Under the pieces are notes generated by a model. It saw nothing but the letters and a program-made list of their open reading frames with translations. It made no database searches and was not told the DNA's origin. A DNA stretch of 6,096 nt from an uncultured Asticcacaulis sp. (lineage in GTDB: Bacteria; Pseudomonadota; Alphaproteobacteria; Caulobacterales; Caulobacteraceae). The stretch is taken from positions 1 through 6,096 of the forward strand of contig CAMLLA010000264.1 in the NCBI GenBank assembly GCA_946480525.1, in the 5' to 3' direction. This document shows positions 1-5,663 of this stretch, in pieces; position 1 is the first letter of the stretch; each line of letters starts with the position of its first letter. The position numbers and the translations under genes are program-made.

Positions 1-55
<55 letters not shown>

Positions 56-99
56 TCATTGTCTCACCGGACACGGTTCCGTTACCGGCAAGGATGCGG

Positions 100-128
100 C
101 TTATAGAGGTGAAACCCGGCCCCCGCAA
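100..128 (-). promoter_or_regulatory. sigma-70 type promoter of tRNA-Pro
   Basis: On the minus strand there is a -35 box TTGCGG (123-128), a 17-bp spacer and a -10 box TATAAG (100-105). Transcription would begin near position 93 and give a leader of about 38 nt before the mature tRNA 5' end. The sequence just downstream of the -10 box, CCGCATCC, is GC-rich. That is typical of discriminators of growth-rate or stringently controlled stable-RNA promoters, so such control is inferred. The boxes are seen directly; activity is not shown. Confidence 0.55.
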
Positions 129-185
129 TCCCTGGACGGGACTTTCCCGAGAATTTTCCACCGCTACCGGATAACGGGGACTGAA

Positions 186-707
186 TCAGGAAAACTTGCC
201 GCGATTGACGCCGCGGCCATTGCGGCCAAGCTGACGCCCAAGGGTTTCCTGCGCCTCTTCCAGGGCCTTGGCGATATTGAGGAACTTGTCACGCGTTTCC
301 TGAGACATCTTCTGCATCGACGCCAGATCGGCGGGCGTAAAGGCATAGGCCGTGCCCCCGGCGTCCGCCACCGCCTCATCGACGTCGGTGGCTACGACAA
401 GTCCGGATTCGGTTGCGATCGAGACATCGCCGGCACTCGCCGCATGGGCGCCGAGAATCGCCTTCTGGCCTTCGTCCTTGAACAGCTTCTGAACGCCACG
501 GATAGTATATCCGCGATCGTACAGCAGCGTCTTGACCCCCATCAGCATATCGATGTCCTGAGGACGGTAGAACCGACGGCCGCCGGCGCGCTTTGTCGGG
601 CGGATAAAAGGAAACTTGGTTTCCCAGAAACGCAGCACGTGTTGCTGCACGCCGAGCTGATCGGCTGTTTCGGATATGGTTCTTAAGGCTAAAGGGCCCT
701 TGCTCAC
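186..707 (-). CDS. MerR-family transcriptional regulator
   Basis: This 173-residue protein carries an N-terminal MerR-type winged helix-turn-helix. Residues 9-30 form the recognition helix region, including the LRFWETKF segment typical of the family. Residues 36-77 form the wing and following helices (RPTKRAGGRRFYRP, then DIDMLMGVKTLLYDRGYTIRG). From about residue 126 to 160 there is an amphipathic, probably coiled-coil helix that would mediate dimerisation. There is no cysteine, so the metal-thiol sensing of classical MerR or CueR is unlikely. No effector domain is recognisable, and residues 85-125 are low in conserved features. The start is GTG at 705-707, because it yields the usual N-terminus just before the HTH and has GGGA 5 nt upstream. 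It follows ihfA by 35 bp with no terminator between them, so co-transcription is likely. The target genes and ligand cannot be told from sequence. Confidence 0.88.
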   Translation of the reverse strand: MSKGPLALRTISETADQLGVQQHVLRFWETKFPFIRPTKRAGGRRFYRPQDIDMLMGVKTLLYDRGYTIRGVQKLFKDEGQKAILGAHAASAGDVSIATESGLVVATDVDEAVADAGGTAYAFTPADLASMQKMSQETRDKFLNIAKALEEAQETLGRQLGRNGRGVNRGKFS

Positions 708-742
708 GACTGTCCCGCACTAACTCTTAGGGTTTTTGGGGA

Positions 743-1045
743 TTACTCGTGAGTGCCGGCGTCGACGCGGGCCTTCATGATCTGCGAGGCGCGGAACGAG
801 ATCACCTTGCGCGGATCGATGGCGGCAGGCTTTCCGGTCTTCGGATTGCGGCCGATGCGCGCGTTCTTGTCGCGGACCTGGAAGACGCCAAAGCCGGACA
901 GTTTGACCATCTCGCCACGTTCCAGCGCCTCGACCACCAGGTCCAGCGTCCGCTCGACGATCGCTGCGCATTCCTGGCGCGGCAGACCCAGCTCATTGTG
1001 AACGTCTTCGAACAGTTCAGCGCGCGTAAGGGTTTGCGTTTTCAT
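743..1045 (-). CDS. ihfA: integration host factor subunit alpha
   Basis: This 100-residue HU/IHF-fold protein has the family length. IHF alpha pairs with IHF beta and bends DNA sharply at specific sites, affecting transcription, replication and recombination. Visible hallmarks are the N-terminal TLTRAELFEDVHNELGL helix, the MVKLSGFGVFQVRDK beta segment, and the GRNPKTG motif at residues 65-71. The proline of that motif (Pro68) is the expected residue intercalating into DNA. The RASQIMKARV C-terminal helix is also present. The alpha rather than HU assignment rests on the LSGFGVFQVRDK style and the N-terminus. It starts with ATG at 1043-1045, with GGAG 6 nt upstream. The MerR-type gene follows 35 bp downstream. 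In several bacteria IHF genes are autoregulated; no clear IHF consensus site was found upstream here. Confidence 0.93.
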   Translation of the reverse strand: MKTQTLTRAELFEDVHNELGLPRQECAAIVERTLDLVVEALERGEMVKLSGFGVFQVRDKNARIGRNPKTGKPAAIDPRKVISFRASQIMKARVDAGTHE

Positions 1046-1080
1046 AGTCAGCTCCGGCTTGTTCTAATTCGGCATCTGAG

Positions 1081-1098
1081 GCGCTTTCAAGCAAGCGC
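1081..1098. repeat. 6-bp perfect inverted repeat in ihfA leader
   Basis: GCGCTT (1081-1086) and AAGCGC (1093-1098) are perfect inverted copies separated by the 6 nt TCAAGC. The repeat sits 36 bp upstream of the ihfA start codon. On the plus strand it is followed by GAAAAAA. On the ihfA strand the A/T tract comes before the hairpin, so it is not an intrinsic terminator for minus-strand transcripts. It could be an operator or a leader hairpin; neither role is shown. Confidence 0.4.
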
Positions 1099-1119
1099 GA
1101 AAAAACAAATGGCAGGACA

Positions 1120-1146
1120 GGCATAGCATGAGTCGCCAATAAGTCA
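1120..1146 (-). promoter_or_regulatory. weak candidate ihfA promoter with GANTC site
   Basis: On the minus strand TGACTT (1141-1146) is followed by GCTATGCC (1120-1127) after 13 nt. This loosely resembles the Caulobacter housekeeping pattern of a TTGAC-type -35 and a GCTA-type -10. A GACTC/GAGTC site (1130-1134), the recognition sequence of the CcrM methyltransferase found in Caulobacterales, lies between the two boxes. Matches are partial, so both the promoter and any methylation control are tentative. Confidence 0.2.
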
Positions 1147-1318
1147 CCATGTCCGGTCAGGGCACAATGGCGCAATTTCCCGCCTTGGTCAAAGGCTTAA
1201 GGCCAAATGGTCACAGAAAACATCGGACTGGGGAAAATATCCCACATCACAGAGTGCTACGGCGAAACCAAGGAAAATCAGATACCTGCCCCCCAGATTG
1301 GAACCGTAACCTCATCGG

Positions 1319-2299
1319 CTACAGCCGTATCGCCGCCGCGCCCCAGGTCAGGCCGCCCCCCAGGGCTTCAATCAGGACGACGTCACCCGGCTTGATCCGC
1401 CCGTCTCTGACACCTTCGTACCACGCAAGCGGGATCGAGGCAGCCGAGGTGTTGGCGTGGAAGGCGACGGTCGATATCACCTTGTGCTCATCCAGCCCCA
1501 GACGTTCGGCCACGCCATTCAGAATGCGTTGATTGGCCTGATGCGGGATGAACCAGTCGATATCCCCTATCGTCAGATTCGACTTTTCGACCGCCGCTTC
1601 AATGGCTTGGGCGATCTTATGTACCGCGTGCTTGAAGACCTGATTGCCCTGCATGCGGATCTTGCCTATGCGGTTGTCGGCTTCGAACACGCCGCCATCG
1701 ACATAGAGAAGGTCCGTCTTGGTGCCGTCGCAGCGCAGGTCAAAACCGAGAATGCCGGTATCGGCATTGCCGCCCTCCCCTTCGATCGGCTCGAGCACCA
1801 CCGCGCCCGCGCCATCGCCGAACAGGATGCAGGTGCCGCGGTCGGTATAATCCAACAGGCGCGACATGGCCTCCGCGCCAATCACCAGCACACAACGGCT
1901 CATGCCGCGCGCCACGAAGCCGTCGGCGACGCCAAGTGCATAGACGAAGCCCGAACACACGGCCTGAACGTCGAACGCCGGACACGGTGCGATACCCAGC
2001 TTCTGCTGTACGATCGATGCCGTCGAAGGGAACGGCATGTCGGGCGTCGTCGTCGCCACGACGATCATATCGACGTCGGCCGGCGTCTTGCCCGCCGCCG
2101 CCAAGGCAACTTTCGCGGCTTCGACCGCCAGATCAGATGTCTTGCCGCCGTCTTCGATGACGTGACGCTGACGAATACCCGTCCGCTCGACGATCCACTC
2201 ATCGGACGTCTCCACGATCTGAGCCATATCGTGGTTCGTCATAATCCTGGGAGGCAGGTAGCCGCCGACACCGGTCACGGCGGATCTCAAAACGCGCAT
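1319..2299 (-). CDS. fabH: beta-ketoacyl-ACP synthase III
   Basis: FabH (326 residues, normal length) condenses a short acyl-CoA, usually acetyl-CoA, with malonyl-ACP. This starts type II fatty acid synthesis in the cytoplasm. The thiolase-fold catalytic triad is intact: Cys115 in QAVCSGF, His253 in IPHQAN, and Asn283 in HANTSAAS. The N-terminal DEWIVERTGIRQR segment, the FGDGAGAVVLEP segment and the C-terminal GGGLTWGA glycine-rich motif are also typical. HANTSAAS replaces the more common YGNTSAAS, a change next to the active-site asparagine that does not remove it. The ATG at 2297-2299 is chosen because the protein then begins directly with the first beta strand. plsX ends only 3 bp upstream, so the two are almost certainly translated from one message. 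A weak AAGG ribosome site lies inside the plsX end. Confidence 0.97.
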   Translation of the reverse strand: MRVLRSAVTGVGGYLPPRIMTNHDMAQIVETSDEWIVERTGIRQRHVIEDGGKTSDLAVEAAKVALAAAGKTPADVDMIVVATTTPDMPFPSTASIVQQKLGIAPCPAFDVQAVCSGFVYALGVADGFVARGMSRCVLVIGAEAMSRLLDYTDRGTCILFGDGAGAVVLEPIEGEGGNADTGILGFDLRCDGTKTDLLYVDGGVFEADNRIGKIRMQGNQVFKHAVHKIAQAIEAAVEKSNLTIGDIDWFIPHQANQRILNGVAERLGLDEHKVISTVAFHANTSAASIPLAWYEGVRDGRIKPGDVVLIEALGGGLTWGAAAIRL

Positions 2300-2302
2300 G
2301 TG

Positions 2303-3469
2303 TTACGAAACCTTATTGTCCGCCGTCAGGGCGAGACCTTTGATATCTGTTGCCGGGGCGCTTTCCGCAAGGCCGGCGTCGGTTGCCGCCTGGGCGGCAG
2401 CGAGATTATGTGTAAGCTGGGCCAGCGAATTGGCCAGATCCTGCTGATAGCCACTGGCCGCCAGGGAAACACCGACCTTCACCGCATTGGCGAACGAGCG
2501 CGCATCGGCGCCGCCGTGGCTCTTGATGACAATGCCATTCAGTCCCAGTAAGGGCCCGCCATTGGCCTCACCGGGATCTATTCGGCTCAACGTCTTTTTC
2601 AGTGCCGGCTTGGCCAGCATGCCGCCGATCATCGCCAGCGGCGACGATTTAAACGCCGTTCTCAGCATATCCTGCATGAAGCGTGCGGCGCCCTCGGCGG
2701 TTTTGAGCGCGATATTGCCGGTAAAGCCATCGGTCACGACGACATCGGTTGTGCCCTCGCACAGGTCCGTGCCTTCGACAAAACCGTGATAATTGAGACC
2801 GAAGGCATTGGCACGCAGCAGGCGGTGCGCTTCGCGGACCTCGTCATGCCCCTTCAGATCTTCGGACCCGACATTCAAAAGGCCGATCGACGGCTTGTCG
2901 ACCCCGCGAACCGCGCGGTGAAAGGCTGCGCCCATCAATGCGAACTCGATCAGCTGGCGGGCATCCGACGTCACATTGGCGCCGACATCGAGAACGGTAC
3001 CGAAACCATGCTGGTTCGGCCACGAGCAACCTATGGCCGGCCGCTCCAGGTCATGGGTCAGCATCTTGAGGATCATCTTCGACAGAGCCATCAGGGCGCC
3101 GGTATTGCCGGCAGAGATGACGGCGGCCGCCTCGCCCAACTTCACGGCGTGAATGGCATTGGCGAGGCTTGTATTCCGGCGCCGGATCGCCTGGGCCGGC
3201 TTTTCGTCCATAGCAATGGACTGATCGGTGTGGCGCACCACGCTGCGCGCCTTGAGATCCGGATGCTTGCCGAGTTCCTGTTCGATCCTGGCGCTGTCGC
3301 CATGAAGCTGAAAGAACAGCCGGTCATTGGTTTTCAGGGCAATGGCGGCGCCCGCTACGGTCACCGCAGGGCCATGATCGCCTCCCATGGCGTCAATGGC
3401 AATCACCAGGGCGTTCTCAGGAGCGCTCTTCGGCGACGGGTCCAACGGCGTTTCTACTAGTGTCGACAC
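2303..3469 (-). CDS. plsX: phosphate acyltransferase PlsX
   Basis: PlsX converts acyl-ACP and phosphate to acyl-phosphate, the donor for PlsY in phosphatidic acid synthesis; it is a peripheral membrane enzyme. With the start used here the protein has 388 residues. Family motifs appear in order: IDAMGGDHGP (25-34), SAGNTGALMALS (119-130), DVGAN (161-165), NVGSEDLKG (199-207), TDGFTGN (246-252) and GGPLLGLNGIVIKSHG (304-319). No ATG in this frame lies upstream of the MGGD motif. I chose GTG at 3467-3469, which leaves a short N-terminal extension relative to the roughly 356-residue E. coli enzyme. Other possible starts are TTG at 3443-3445, and TTG at 3584-3586, which would add 39 residues that do not look like PlsX. 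fabH follows after 3 bp. Upstream DUF177 is typical context, but rpmF, which often sits between them, is absent. Confidence 0.93.
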   Translation of the reverse strand: MSTLVETPLDPSPKSAPENALVIAIDAMGGDHGPAVTVAGAAIALKTNDRLFFQLHGDSARIEQELGKHPDLKARSVVRHTDQSIAMDEKPAQAIRRRNTSLANAIHAVKLGEAAAVISAGNTGALMALSKMILKMLTHDLERPAIGCSWPNQHGFGTVLDVGANVTSDARQLIEFALMGAAFHRAVRGVDKPSIGLLNVGSEDLKGHDEVREAHRLLRANAFGLNYHGFVEGTDLCEGTTDVVVTDGFTGNIALKTAEGAARFMQDMLRTAFKSSPLAMIGGMLAKPALKKTLSRIDPGEANGGPLLGLNGIVIKSHGGADARSFANAVKVGVSLAASGYQQDLANSLAQLTHNLAAAQAATDAGLAESAPATDIKGLALTADNKVS

Positions 3470-3558
3470 GGACGGATACAAACCCCGTAAAACTGGCAAA
3501 CCCTGTACAGCGTTTCCGCGCACTGTCCGAGGGTGAAGACAGGCCGGCGATTGAGGCG

Positions 3559-3586
3559 AAAATAACGTTTGTTCGCAAGCATGCAA
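3559..3586 (-). promoter_or_regulatory. weak candidate plsX-fabH promoter
   Basis: On the minus strand TTGCAT (3581-3586) and TATTTT (3559-3564) are 16 bp apart, each matching the sigma-70 consensus only partly. A start near 3550 would give a leader of roughly 80 nt before the GTG start chosen for plsX. The -35 box falls inside the loop of the inverted repeat at 3572-3601. Read-through from DUF177 is an equally good explanation for plsX expression. Confidence 0.2.
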
Positions 3587-3601
3587 GCCTCAGTTTGCGA
3601 A
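3572..3601. repeat. 7-bp inverted repeat upstream of plsX
   Basis: TTCGCAA (3572-3578) and TTGCGAA (3595-3601) are perfect inverted copies separated by 16 bp. On the plus strand the stem can be lengthened by one G-T and one C-G pair. The spacer contains GCATGC. There is no adjoining T-run in the direction of plsX, so it is not a terminator. It may be a protein-binding site or a leader structure. Confidence 0.35.
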
Positions 3602-3668
3602 GCAAAGCATTTCCAGGCGAAGTGGCCCCGGTTCACCGTCAGGAAATGCGACAATCAAAAAAGTCAGT

Positions 3669-4211
3669 TCATTCCTCGCGCTTCAGCCTGGCCAGGACAG
3701 CGAAAGGCGACGGCTCCGGCTCGGCTTCCGGCTCCTCGAACACCACGCCCGGCTTGCGTGCAAAGGGGTCATAGGCTTCGCCCAACGCCTCTATGGCATA
3801 CTGGCCAATGTCGATCTGGCCGTTGCCGACGACATCAGGTTCATCGAGATCGTCCAGGCTGAGTTCGTTTTCGCCGACAGGTGTAACTTCGTCCGTCACA
3901 TCGGCCGCCTGAATGACATCAACCTCGATCTCACTGGCGATGGGATGGCTGAAGGGCTCCAGACTGACGCCGCACTCCTGAGTGACATCACCATCCAGTA
4001 TAACGCGCACGCGAACCACCGGCTTGATCCCCGGCAGGCTGCGCGTCTCGGCGTGAACCTTAAGTGCGTTCAACGAAACCATGCCGAATGATTCGGCGAT
4101 TTTCGTCCGCGTCGCTTCATCGGCCGTCAGGTCGAGCACAAGACCTCGCCGCGCAGCGTCAAACCGCACCGTGTGCGTCCACAGGCTCTCATCCGAAGGG
4201 GAATCACTCAT
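3669..4211 (-). CDS. DUF177 / YceD family protein
   Basis: This 180-residue cytoplasmic protein has the DUF177 (YceD) signature. A beta-rich middle (VVRVRVILDGDV) leads into TQECGVSLEPFSHPI with Cys80. An acidic stretch around residues 107-128 follows, and then the conserved IDIGQYAIEALGEAYDPFARKPG segment (133-155). No membrane segment or signal peptide is present. In bacteria and plastids the family is genetically linked to ribosomal RNA processing and lies next to rpmF and plsX; its exact biochemical role is not settled. The ATG at 4209-4211 gives the family's usual length. The stop of the upstream cytochrome chaperone gene is only 11 bp away, so the two share a transcript. plsX follows after 199 bp. 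Confidence 0.9.
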   Translation of the reverse strand: MSDSPSDESLWTHTVRFDAARRGLVLDLTADEATRTKIAESFGMVSLNALKVHAETRSLPGIKPVVRVRVILDGDVTQECGVSLEPFSHPIASEIEVDVIQAADVTDEVTPVGENELSLDDLDEPDVVGNGQIDIGQYAIEALGEAYDPFARKPGVVFEEPEAEPEPSPFAVLARLKREE

Positions 4212-4222
4212 AACTGTCTCTC

Positions 4223-4873
4223 TCAGGCGGTGTGTTCGGCGTCGACAGACTCAACAGCCTGCCCAGCCATCTCAAGGGGCTGCGGTTCCTGCCAGTCGAT
4301 CCGTCCCGCCAGGATATCGTCGACCGACAAGGCGGCGCGCGTATCATTGATGTAGTCCGCAAAGCTCAGGGCGGCGGCGGGCACGCCGCCGTCCTCACGC
4401 TCATCGACTTCGCCTTCGAAGCCGACGCCGGCGAAGATCGTGCGCGCGGCATAGCCAGCCTGTGCTTCACGGCTGGCGAAGGCGGCCCAAAGTTCTTCCC
4501 AGCGTTTCATGCGCGTATAGATGACCTGCGTCAGCGGCTTCATCTTCTTCGGCACGCTGAGGTCCCCCGTCCCCTGCTCGCGAAGCGTACTGTCCAGCGC
4601 CAGAATAAAGGCATCGAACAGGGCCTGAGCCGTGTCCCGCGCCTGCTCATGGCGGCGATCTTCTGACGGCACGGCTTTCAGGACGTGTATAACCATGCCG
4701 ACATGAAACGTCAGCAGTTCAAAGCGCGCGCCTATGGCGTCTTCGATCGCGTAGTCGAGATAAAATATCGGCAGACGCGATTGCGATACGCACGACGCAT
4801 AGAGCTTTTCGCCTGTGCGTGTAACGGCCCGGGGCTGGAAAAAGGTTTTGAGGCGGTCGAGATTGAACTGCAT
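4223..4873 (-). CDS. ubiquinol-cytochrome c chaperone (CBP3/UQCC1 family)
   Basis: This 216-residue protein belongs to the ubiquinol-cytochrome c chaperone family, related to mitochondrial CBP3/UQCC1, which supports biogenesis of cytochrome b in complex III. Supporting features are the LYASCVSQSRLPIFYLDYAIEDAIGARFELL region (25-54), VGMVIHVLKA (58-67), a helix containing LFDAFILALDSTLRE (85-99), and GTGDLSVPKKMK (101-112), which is a strong family marker. It has no signal peptide. The open frame continues upstream to 5545, but that part runs antisense through bamE, so the ATG at 4871-4873 is preferred. It has GGGGA about 9 nt upstream and gives the family N-terminus. DUF177 follows 11 bp downstream, and bamE is divergent. 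The C-terminal 40 residues are acidic and variable. Confidence 0.88.
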   Translation of the reverse strand: MQFNLDRLKTFFQPRAVTRTGEKLYASCVSQSRLPIFYLDYAIEDAIGARFELLTFHVGMVIHVLKAVPSEDRRHEQARDTAQALFDAFILALDSTLREQGTGDLSVPKKMKPLTQVIYTRMKRWEELWAAFASREAQAGYAARTIFAGVGFEGEVDEREDGGVPAAALSFADYINDTRAALSVDDILAGRIDWQEPQPLEMAGQAVESVDAEHTA

Positions 4874-4895
4874 GCTGGCGTCCCCGCGGCTGTCG

Positions 4896-4912
4896 CCAAG
4901 TCTTGGACCAAG
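4896..4912. repeat. overlapping CCAAG/CTTGG palindromes
   Basis: The sequence reads CCAAG-T-CTTGG-A-CCAAG, giving two overlapping odd-length 11-bp palindromes (4896-4906 and 4902-4912) that share CTTGG. The second CCAAG also begins a direct repeat, CCAAGTCT, at 4896 and 4908, a 12-bp period. Single-base centres make RNA hairpins unlikely, so a DNA-binding site is the more natural reading. It lies 23 bp upstream of the chaperone start codon. Confidence 0.4.
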
Positions 4913-4941
4913 TCTGTGGCAAGCCTGCGAAAAAATACCTT

Positions 4942-4995
4942 GTAACGGGCCTTCTTTCGGCCTTACCCTTGCCGTAAGCCCTATTTCGTTATAGG
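4942..4995 (+). promoter_or_regulatory. candidate bamE promoter with nested dyads
   Basis: In the divergent chaperone-bamE region, TTGCCG (4969-4974) and TATAGG (4990-4995) are 15 bp apart on the plus strand. They would start transcription near 5002 and give a leader of about 28 nt. The -10 box is embedded in the inverted repeat CCTAT-6-ATAGG (4980-4995). Just upstream are CTTAC-7-GTAAG (4962-4978) and the direct repeat GGCCTT at 4948 and 4959, spaced 11 bp or about one helical turn. Short spacing and imperfect boxes make the promoter call tentative. The repeats themselves are directly visible and could be operator sites for either gene. Confidence 0.3.
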
Positions 4996-5029
4996 TCAAA
5001 CGGGTTTCGCGCCACGCTGAAGGATTTTC

Positions 5030-5533
5030 ATGGCTCCGCGTCTGCACGCTTTTGCACTCAAGTCTGTTGTGTCCCTTGGCGCCCTGGGCGCCATGCTGAT
5101 GATGTCGGCCTGTGCGCCGACCCTGAAGCAGACCGGCTATCTGCAATACGACGCCAACCCGGCCACCGATATCGCCGTGGGCGATACCGAAGCGTCCGTG
5201 CTCGACAAGCTGGGCACACCGTCGCAGACCTCCCTCTACGATCCGTCCGAATGGTACTATATCGACCAGGTGTCGATGAAGATGACCTACAAGCAACCCA
5301 AGGTGACGTCGCGCAATGTCACGGTCGTCAAGTTCGACAAGGACGCCAAGACGGTCACGGCCGTAAAGACGCTGACCCTGGCCGATGGCCGCAACCTGAC
5401 GCCGACGCCGGAAAAGACCCCGACCCGTGGCCGTTCGCTGACCGCGCTTGAACAGATCCTCGGCACTGTCGGCCAGCAACGCATCGACAACAGCCGCGAT
5501 ACCGATCCCGGCCGGCAGCGCCGCCGCGAATAG
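5030..5533 (+). CDS. bamE: outer membrane protein assembly factor BamE (SmpA/OmlA family lipoprotein)
   Basis: BamE is a lipoprotein of the BAM complex, which inserts beta-barrel proteins into the outer membrane. The 167-residue precursor has a signal peptide: positively charged start, hydrophobic stretch about 12-25, and lipobox MSAC with the lipidated Cys28. Ala29 at the +2 position favours outer-membrane sorting. The SmpA/OmlA fold shows as GYLQYDANPATDIAVGDTE (36-54), VLDKLGTPS (57-65) and EWYYID (74-79). A C-terminal RSLTALEQILGTVGQQ helix (135-150), typical of alphaproteobacterial forms, follows. The arginine-rich tail (GRQRRRE) looks lineage-specific. ATG at 5030 has AAGGA 5 nt upstream. 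The gene is divergent from the chaperone and convergent with hppA, so it is probably a single-gene transcript ending at the terminator 21 bp downstream. Confidence 0.9.
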   Translation: MAPRLHAFALKSVVSLGALGAMLMMSACAPTLKQTGYLQYDANPATDIAVGDTEASVLDKLGTPSQTSLYDPSEWYYIDQVSMKMTYKQPKVTSRNVTVVKFDKDAKTVTAVKTLTLADGRNLTPTPEKTPTRGRSLTALEQILGTVGQQRIDNSRDTDPGRQRRRE

Positions 5534-5553
5534 CCGCGAAATCACAGTTTCAG

Positions 5554-5585
5554 AAAAGCCCCGGATGTTTGTCCGGGGCTTTTTT
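5554..5585 (+). terminator. intrinsic terminator of bamE
   Basis: AGCCCCGGA (5557-5565) pairs perfectly with TCCGGGGCT (5572-5580) around the loop TGTTTG. A run of six T (5580-5585) follows. The preceding AAA (5554-5556) can also pair with the first Ts and extend the stem to 12 bp. It lies 21 bp after the bamE stop codon. Its T-run directly abuts the left arm of the 5586-5760 inverted repeat. Confidence 0.92.
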
Positions 5586-5618
5586 GTGGTCCACAGATTA
5601 CACAGATTAGCACAGATG

Positions 5619-5634
5619 GTCCGAGCAAACGGAC
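5619..5634. repeat. small hairpin inside the palindromic element
   Basis: GTCCG (5619-5623) and CGGAC (5630-5634) are perfect inverted copies around AGCAAA. It is the first hairpin of the element core, just after the left arm. A weaker GGCT/AGCC pair (5637-5640 with 5648-5651) follows it. Confidence 0.45.
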
Positions 5635-5663
5635 AAGGCTGCGCTGAAGCCGCACAACATATC

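Larger units (their letters stand above)
1046..1318. other. gene-free region upstream of ihfA
   Basis: This 273-bp stretch lies between the fabH stop and the ihfA start. No convincing small gene is present in either direction; short open frames here are unlike any family I recognise and extend antisense into fabH. It has no intrinsic terminator after fabH. It holds an 18-bp inverted repeat (1081-1098), one GANTC site (1130-1134), and a candidate minus-strand promoter around 1120-1146. It is therefore best read as the ihfA promoter and leader region plus the fabH 3' flank. Confidence 0.6.
3470..3668. other. gene-free region between DUF177 and plsX
   Basis: These 199 bp contain no recognisable gene. 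Minus-strand open frames of 62-65 codons here lack any resemblance to ribosomal protein L32 (rpmF), which occupies this position in many bacteria. A six-base T-run on the minus strand just after the DUF177 stop (3657-3662) has no hairpin before it, so no intrinsic terminator is called. The region contains a 7-bp inverted repeat (3572-3578 with 3595-3601). It also has a weak promoter-like pair on the minus strand, TTGCAT (3581-3586), 16 bp, TATTTT (3559-3564), which could serve plsX-fabH. Confidence 0.5.

Noticed and set aside
120..180. Small hairpins after the MerR stop (such as CGGGA-AAG-TCCCG) as a terminator
   Set aside because: Neither hairpin is followed by a T-run on the minus strand, so an intrinsic terminator is not supported.
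1457..2551. A 364-codon plus-strand frame antisense to fabH and plsX
   Set aside because: fabH and plsX are clearly real on the other strand with intact catalytic motifs. The frame shows arginine- and histidine-rich composition typical of a GC-rich shadow and matches no family I know.
2786..3460. A 224-codon plus-strand frame antisense to plsX
   Set aside because: It mirrors the plsX codon pattern, has no recognisable domain and no ribosome site that stands out.
3457..3654. Short minus-strand frames in the DUF177-plsX gap as a remnant of rpmF
   Set aside because: The translation lacks the basic N-terminus and zinc-binding cysteine pattern of ribosomal protein L32, so no remnant can be claimed.
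3657..3671. T-run after the DUF177 stop as an intrinsic terminator
   Set aside because: No GC-rich hairpin precedes the six Ts on the minus strand.
4874..5545. An N-terminal extension of the chaperone frame to 440 residues
   Set aside because: The extra part runs antisense through bamE, has no family resemblance, and the ATG at 4871-4873 has a plausible ribosome site and gives the expected N-terminus.
5591..5617. Tandem CACAGAT units as a CRISPR-like array
   Set aside because: Units are only 7-9 bp with no unique spacers and are mirrored in the opposite arm, so they are part of an inverted repeat.
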